Shown one piece after another: positions 4,417-6,888 of a DNA stretch of 6,888 bases (within the stretch, counting starts at the first letter, position 1; the number at the start of each line of letters is the position of its first letter). Source of the DNA: Candidatus Sumerlaeota bacterium (GTDB lineage: Bacteria; Sumerlaeota; Sumerlaeia; JADFCT01); NCBI GenBank assembly GCA_026398575.1, contig JAPLSP010000221.1:1-6888 (forward strand). Reading direction: 5' to 3'. The position numbers and the translations under genes are program-made. Under the pieces are notes generated by a model. It was given only the letters and a program-made list of their open reading frames with translations. It was not told where the DNA came from and did no database searches.

Positions 4417-6243
4417 TTAATTCATTCGGATGCTTACGTAGTAGGCGCTGCAGAGCGCTTTGCCGTCCTTGTCAAGCAGAGTGGTTTCAAGATCGGCGGG
4501 GCCTGCGTCAACTTTGACCGTGAAGACTTTCGCTTTGTCCCGGCTATCCACGTCCGCTTCCTGGACGCTCGCGCCAATCTTGAGTCGTGCGCGCGCAACC
4601 GGCAATGCTTTGGGGGCGCCGCCGTAAAGCAGGCCGCGCACGGGCTGATCCTTGAGCCAGGCATCCACGGTTTTCGTGTCGTCCGGAACGCCCGCCATGG
4701 GCGCATCCGCATCGCGCGGCCAGCGCCGAAGCTCGACTCGGTAGGCGCCGGCTTCGGCAAACCGCACCGTCCAGAGGCCAAACGACGCGGCGCCGTTGGC
4801 CACGGCAGCCTGGTTCCAGGGGCAACTTCCCTTGGTGGGATACCAGTCCTCCGCGCATAGTTCGGTTTCCACGGCGTTTGGCGAACCGATGATCGGGCGG
4901 CCGCGCCAGCCTTTGTCCATCGCGCTGACGCTGTTCCAGTACTGCTGGTAGTCGTTGCGCAACTTGTTGACCACGTCGGGATGTTCGCCGGCAACGTTGC
5001 GCCGTTGACCCGGGTCGGCTGTCATGTCATGGAGTTCCTTCTGTTCCACCAAACGCCAGCGATCCGCCATCACCGAGCAGTTTTGGCCAAAGGTTGGCGA
5101 TGGCGGATTGGGACCGACATGGTTTTCCGGCGTGCCCAATACGATCGTCCGCTCCGGCCACGGCGCCTGCGGATTGGACAGCAATGGTTTGAGACTGGCG
5201 CCATCGAAGACGATTGGCTTGGGCAGTTTCAAGGAACAGAGATCCACCAGCGTCGGCAGAATGTCAAGATGCGCCGCGAGCCGGTCCACCGTCACCGGCT
5301 TGTCGAGCCTGCCCGCTGGCCAGTGGAAGAAGCACGGGACGCGATGGCCGCCGTCGTAAGGGGAACCTTTTTTCCCGCGCATACCGGCATTGAATACCTT
5401 CTCGCCCTCGGCGGTGCCGTTGTCGGTGATGAATATCAGCAGTGTGTTTCCGTCCAGTCCTTCCGCTTTGAGAAATGCCCGCAGCCGTCCAAGGTTCTCA
5501 TCCACGCGGGCGATGGCCGCATAGAAATACGCCGGCCCCTTGCCGCGATAAGAAGCGACCCATTCCTGGTCGGGGACGCTGCACGGGCTGTGCGGATTGT
5601 ACGGCGCAAGATAGACGAAGAAAGGCCGGCTTTTCTCGCTGCGGATGAATTGCAGGGCCGCGTCGAAGAACACATCGGTTTCGTAACCCGTACAAGGCTT
5701 GGCCTCCCAGACGCCGTTGTGGATGTAGTGGTCGTTGACGCGGTCGTTGCCCCAGTAGTCGGTCGTGCAGCCCGTGCCGCCGTCGCCGTGGCCGAGCCAT
5801 TCGTCGAAACCGCGATCAATCGGACGATAGGGATAATTCGTGCCAAGATGCCACTTGCCGAAGTGGCCGGTGCGATAGCCGTTATGCCGAAAGACATCCG
5901 CCATCGTGACCTCGCCATCGCGGAGCATATTGCGCCCGCTGATGGTTCCCCAGCCGCCAACCCGGTGGGCATAGCGCCCGGTCATCAAGGCCGAACGTGA
6001 CGGCGTGCAATAGCTGTCCACATGAAAATTGCCGAACCGCACCGACTCATTATAAAGCCGGTCCATCTGCGGCGTCTTGATGACAGGATTGCCGTGGCAC
6101 GCCAGATCGCCATACCCTTGATCGTCCGTGAGGAGGACGATGACGTTGGGCCTGTCGGCGGCAAGAACACAATCAGGCACGCCACTGACCAACAGCAGCT
6201 GCGCGGCGAGGAGCAGAAACACGCGCTTTATTCTGGTTATCAT
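4417..6243 (-). CDS. Secreted formylglycine-dependent arylsulfatase with C-terminal extension
   Basis: A 608-residue type I sulfatase that would hydrolyse sulfate esters, probably of sulfated polysaccharides, outside the cytoplasm or in the periplasm; the substrate cannot be read from sequence. The signal peptide spans about residues 1-29 (R-I-K-R, Leu-rich core, V-L-A-A-D). Visible active-site features are Asp40/Asp41 (T-D-D-Q-G), the C-T-P-S-R-S-A-L-M-T-G-R formylglycine motif with Cys79, G-K-W-H-L-G (Lys130, His132), N-P-H-S-P (His218), and T-D-N-G (Asp274, Asn275) followed by R-G-K-K-G. The catalytic fold ends near residue 435. Residues about 455-608 contain W-T-V-R-F-A-E-A-G-A-Y-R-V-E-L-R-R-W-P and a final beta-rich part, an arrangement I associate with PVC-group arylsulfatases. 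The gene starts with ATG overlapping the TAA of the upstream ORF by one base (TAATG) and has AAGGGGGA seven or so bases upstream, suggesting translational coupling. Activation needs a formylglycine-generating enzyme encoded elsewhere. Confidence 0.93.
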   Translation of the reverse strand: MITRIKRVFLLLAAQLLLVSGVPDCVLAADRPNVIVLLTDDQGYGDLACHGNPVIKTPQMDRLYNESVRFGNFHVDSYCTPSRSALMTGRYAHRVGGWGTISGRNMLRDGEVTMADVFRHNGYRTGHFGKWHLGTNYPYRPIDRGFDEWLGHGDGGTGCTTDYWGNDRVNDHYIHNGVWEAKPCTGYETDVFFDAALQFIRSEKSRPFFVYLAPYNPHSPCSVPDQEWVASYRGKGPAYFYAAIARVDENLGRLRAFLKAEGLDGNTLLIFITDNGTAEGEKVFNAGMRGKKGSPYDGGHRVPCFFHWPAGRLDKPVTVDRLAAHLDILPTLVDLCSLKLPKPIVFDGASLKPLLSNPQAPWPERTIVLGTPENHVGPNPPSPTFGQNCSVMADRWRLVEQKELHDMTADPGQRRNVAGEHPDVVNKLRNDYQQYWNSVSAMDKGWRGRPIIGSPNAVETELCAEDWYPTKGSCPWNQAAVANGAASFGLWTVRFAEAGAYRVELRRWPRDADAPMAGVPDDTKTVDAWLKDQPVRGLLYGGAPKALPVARARLKIGASVQEADVDSRDKAKVFTVKVDAGPADLETTLLDKDGKALCSAYYVSIRMN

Positions 6244-6542
6244 TACTTGTCCCCCTTCTTGATCGCCGTCGCCGGCTTGGCCGCAGCGGGCGCCTTGGGC
6301 ATGGGCGGCTCGATGCCGAGCTTGCGGCAGTCGGCGTCCACGTCGGCGCTCCAGGTTTTATAGAGTTTGTTCAACGCCAGCCCAGCCATCCGGCGCCCGC
6401 CATCCATTGTCAGCGAAGTGGGCTGGTATAGGACGATCATGTGTTGCGATGGGTAACGTGGCACGAGACCCCAAGAACAATCACACGCAGGAATCTCAAC
6501 ACAATGGGTGGAATTGGGGGGCAGGAGAGGCTTATTGGTCAA
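6243..6542 (-). CDS. Small ORF of unknown function coupled to the sulfatase, possibly a 5'-truncated gene
   Basis: An open frame of 99 codons from a TTG at 6542 ends in TAA sharing one base with the sulfatase ATG, the strongest argument that at least its 3' part is a real gene. I do not recognise the product. The N-terminal 14 or so residues are encoded by one arm of a repeat (6503-6544), so the natural start is more likely internal, for example ATG at 6440 (65 codons) or 6407; neither has a strong ribosome binding site. The C-terminal half (M-A-G-L-A-L-N-K-L-Y-K-T-W, then V-D-A-D-C-R-K-L-G-I-E-P-P and a Pro/Ala/Lys tail) looks like the end of a larger protein. It may be the tail of an upstream enzyme gene cut by the repeat insertion. 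No signal peptide is visible. Confidence 0.45.
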   Translation of the reverse strand: MTNKPLLPPNSTHCVEIPACDCSWGLVPRYPSQHMIVLYQPTSLTMDGGRRMAGLALNKLYKTWSADVDADCRKLGIEPPMPKAPAAAKPATAIKKGDK

Positions 6543-6673
6543 GAGTTTAATAACTTGATCCTGAAATCAAAAATAATTTAAGGACAGGCTATTAAACTCC
6601 CTTGCAAAAGGAATAGAAAGGGATAGAAGAGTCTTGACTTGCTGGCCTCTCTTGCCGCTCAATTCCACCCATT
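6503..6673. repeat. Inverted repeat pair (REPIN-like) next to a RAYT remnant
   Basis: The 29 bp at 6503-6531, starting AATGGGTGGAATTG and ending GAGAGGC, recurs inverted at 6645-6673 with 26/29 identity. After six unmatched bases both arms continue with GTCAAGA (6538-6544 and, inverted, 6632-6638), giving 42-bp arms. Inside is a second perfect 10-bp inverted pair, GAGTTTAATA (6543-6552) and TATTAAACTC (6590-6599), and a near-perfect pair around TCCTGAAAT and ATTTAAGGA. The whole 171 bp could fold back. Paired, inverted repeats adjoining a RAYT gene fit the REPIN concept; a small foldback element is the alternative. Confidence 0.7.
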
Positions 6674-6888
6674 ATGGCTGGATTTGCGCGTGCGATTGCG
6701 CCCGGCGTTCGTGGCGTTCCTTATCATGATCATGGGACTCATCGCGGCAACCGGCGTGAACCGGTGTTCTTCAACGATGACCGGCGCGAGGCGTATCGGA
6801 GCAGCGCCAGCATTTGGAGTGCGGTTGCTTGCTGCCGCTTTAGCTACGCCAATCTTGTAGATCATGGAAGCTACAGCGGCAGCAAGCA
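6674..6888 (+). pseudogene. REP-associated tyrosine transposase (IS200-like), N-terminal, apparently decayed
   Basis: Starting at ATG 6674, directly after the repeat arm, the frame reads A-R-A-I-A-P-G-V, V-P-Y-H and T-H-R-G-N-R-R-E-P-V-F-F-N-D-D-R-R-E-A-Y. This closely matches the N terminus of RAYT/Y1 transposases (A-R-x-x-x-P-G-x-P-H-H-V-T-x-R-G-N-R-R...F-F-x-D-D). These single-strand transposases are thought to move REP sequences. Signs of decay are small in-frame duplications around residues 12-20 and loss of similarity after residue 41. A +1-shifted frame there reads E-Q-R-Q-H-L-E-C-G-C-L-L before a TAG at 6841, and the expected N-H-V-H HUH motif is replaced in the original frame by N-L-V-D. 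The frame stays open to the window edge, so the C-terminal part with the catalytic Tyr is not visible. Confidence 0.65.
6826..6888. repeat. 20-bp near-perfect inverted repeat at the window edge
   Basis: The 20 bases at 6826-6845 (TGCTTGCTGCC...) and the inverted 20 bases at 6869-6888 match at 19 of 20 positions with a 23-base loop. The right arm ends exactly at the last base of the window, so the true arm may be longer. It overlaps the decayed part of the RAYT frame. No T-run follows within view, so it is not called as a terminator. Confidence 0.65.

Noticed and set aside
4981..6000. A 339-codon open frame on the + strand.
   Set aside because: It is antisense to the sulfatase, whose active-site motifs are intact; the long frame is a product of GC-rich codon bias.
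6639..6860. A 73-codon + strand frame with a hydrophobic stretch that could be a small membrane protein.
   Set aside because: It is out of frame with the RAYT sequence that clearly matches the family at 6674-6796, so it is a shadow.

Overview
This window joins the right end of an integrated mobile element (about 1-3922) to a stretch of chromosome carrying sulfatase genes (3923-6542) and then a transposon-associated repeat region (6503-6888). Secreted formylglycine-type arylsulfatases, one with a long C-terminal extension, and dispersed GC-rich palindromes suggest a member of the Planctomycetota/Verrucomicrobiota/Lentisphaerota group. That assignment is an inference; no rRNA or marker gene is present. 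Most genes have recognisable purine-rich ribosome binding sites.

Mobile part. The left edge holds the last 40 codons of a probable transposase (1-123, +). Facing it is a 512-residue PcfJ-like protein gene (1690-152, -), interrupted in frame by a GC-rich palindrome with tandem repeats. A 214-bp divergent intergenic region with two separate inverted repeats follows. Then comes a rightward gene set: a 65-residue ribbon-helix-helix protein (1905-2102), a complete tyrosine recombinase of 379 residues (2161-3300) with all expected catalytic residues, and an excisionase-like helix-turn-helix protein (3357-3728) ending at a weak terminator. About 145 bp further on is the 3' half of a tRNA-Val(CAC) gene, from the anticodon stem through CCA (3873-3922), with no 5' half before it. 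This is the expected attachment-site remnant of an element that integrates into a tRNA gene. The other end of the element and the restored tRNA should lie left of the window.

Chromosomal part. All genes here read leftward: a small coupled ORF of unknown function (6542-6243), a full-length secreted sulfatase (6243-4417) whose start overlaps the preceding stop by one base, and the N-terminal third of a second secreted sulfatase (4336-3938), which stops 15 bp from the tRNA CCA end. The second gene keeps its signal peptide and C-x-P-S-R site but lacks the remaining two thirds of the fold, so it is a broken gene.

Right edge. A 29-bp, 26/29-identical inverted repeat (extended to 42-bp arms) brackets 6503-6673. 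Directly after it, at 6674, begins the N-terminal region of a REP-associated tyrosine transposase (IS200-like/RAYT), apparently decayed. The window ends inside a near-perfect 20-bp palindrome. I found no convincing new defence or metabolic system. The most unusual points are the in-frame palindrome in the PcfJ-like gene, the sulfatase truncated beside the attachment site, and the REPIN-like pair next to the RAYT remnant.
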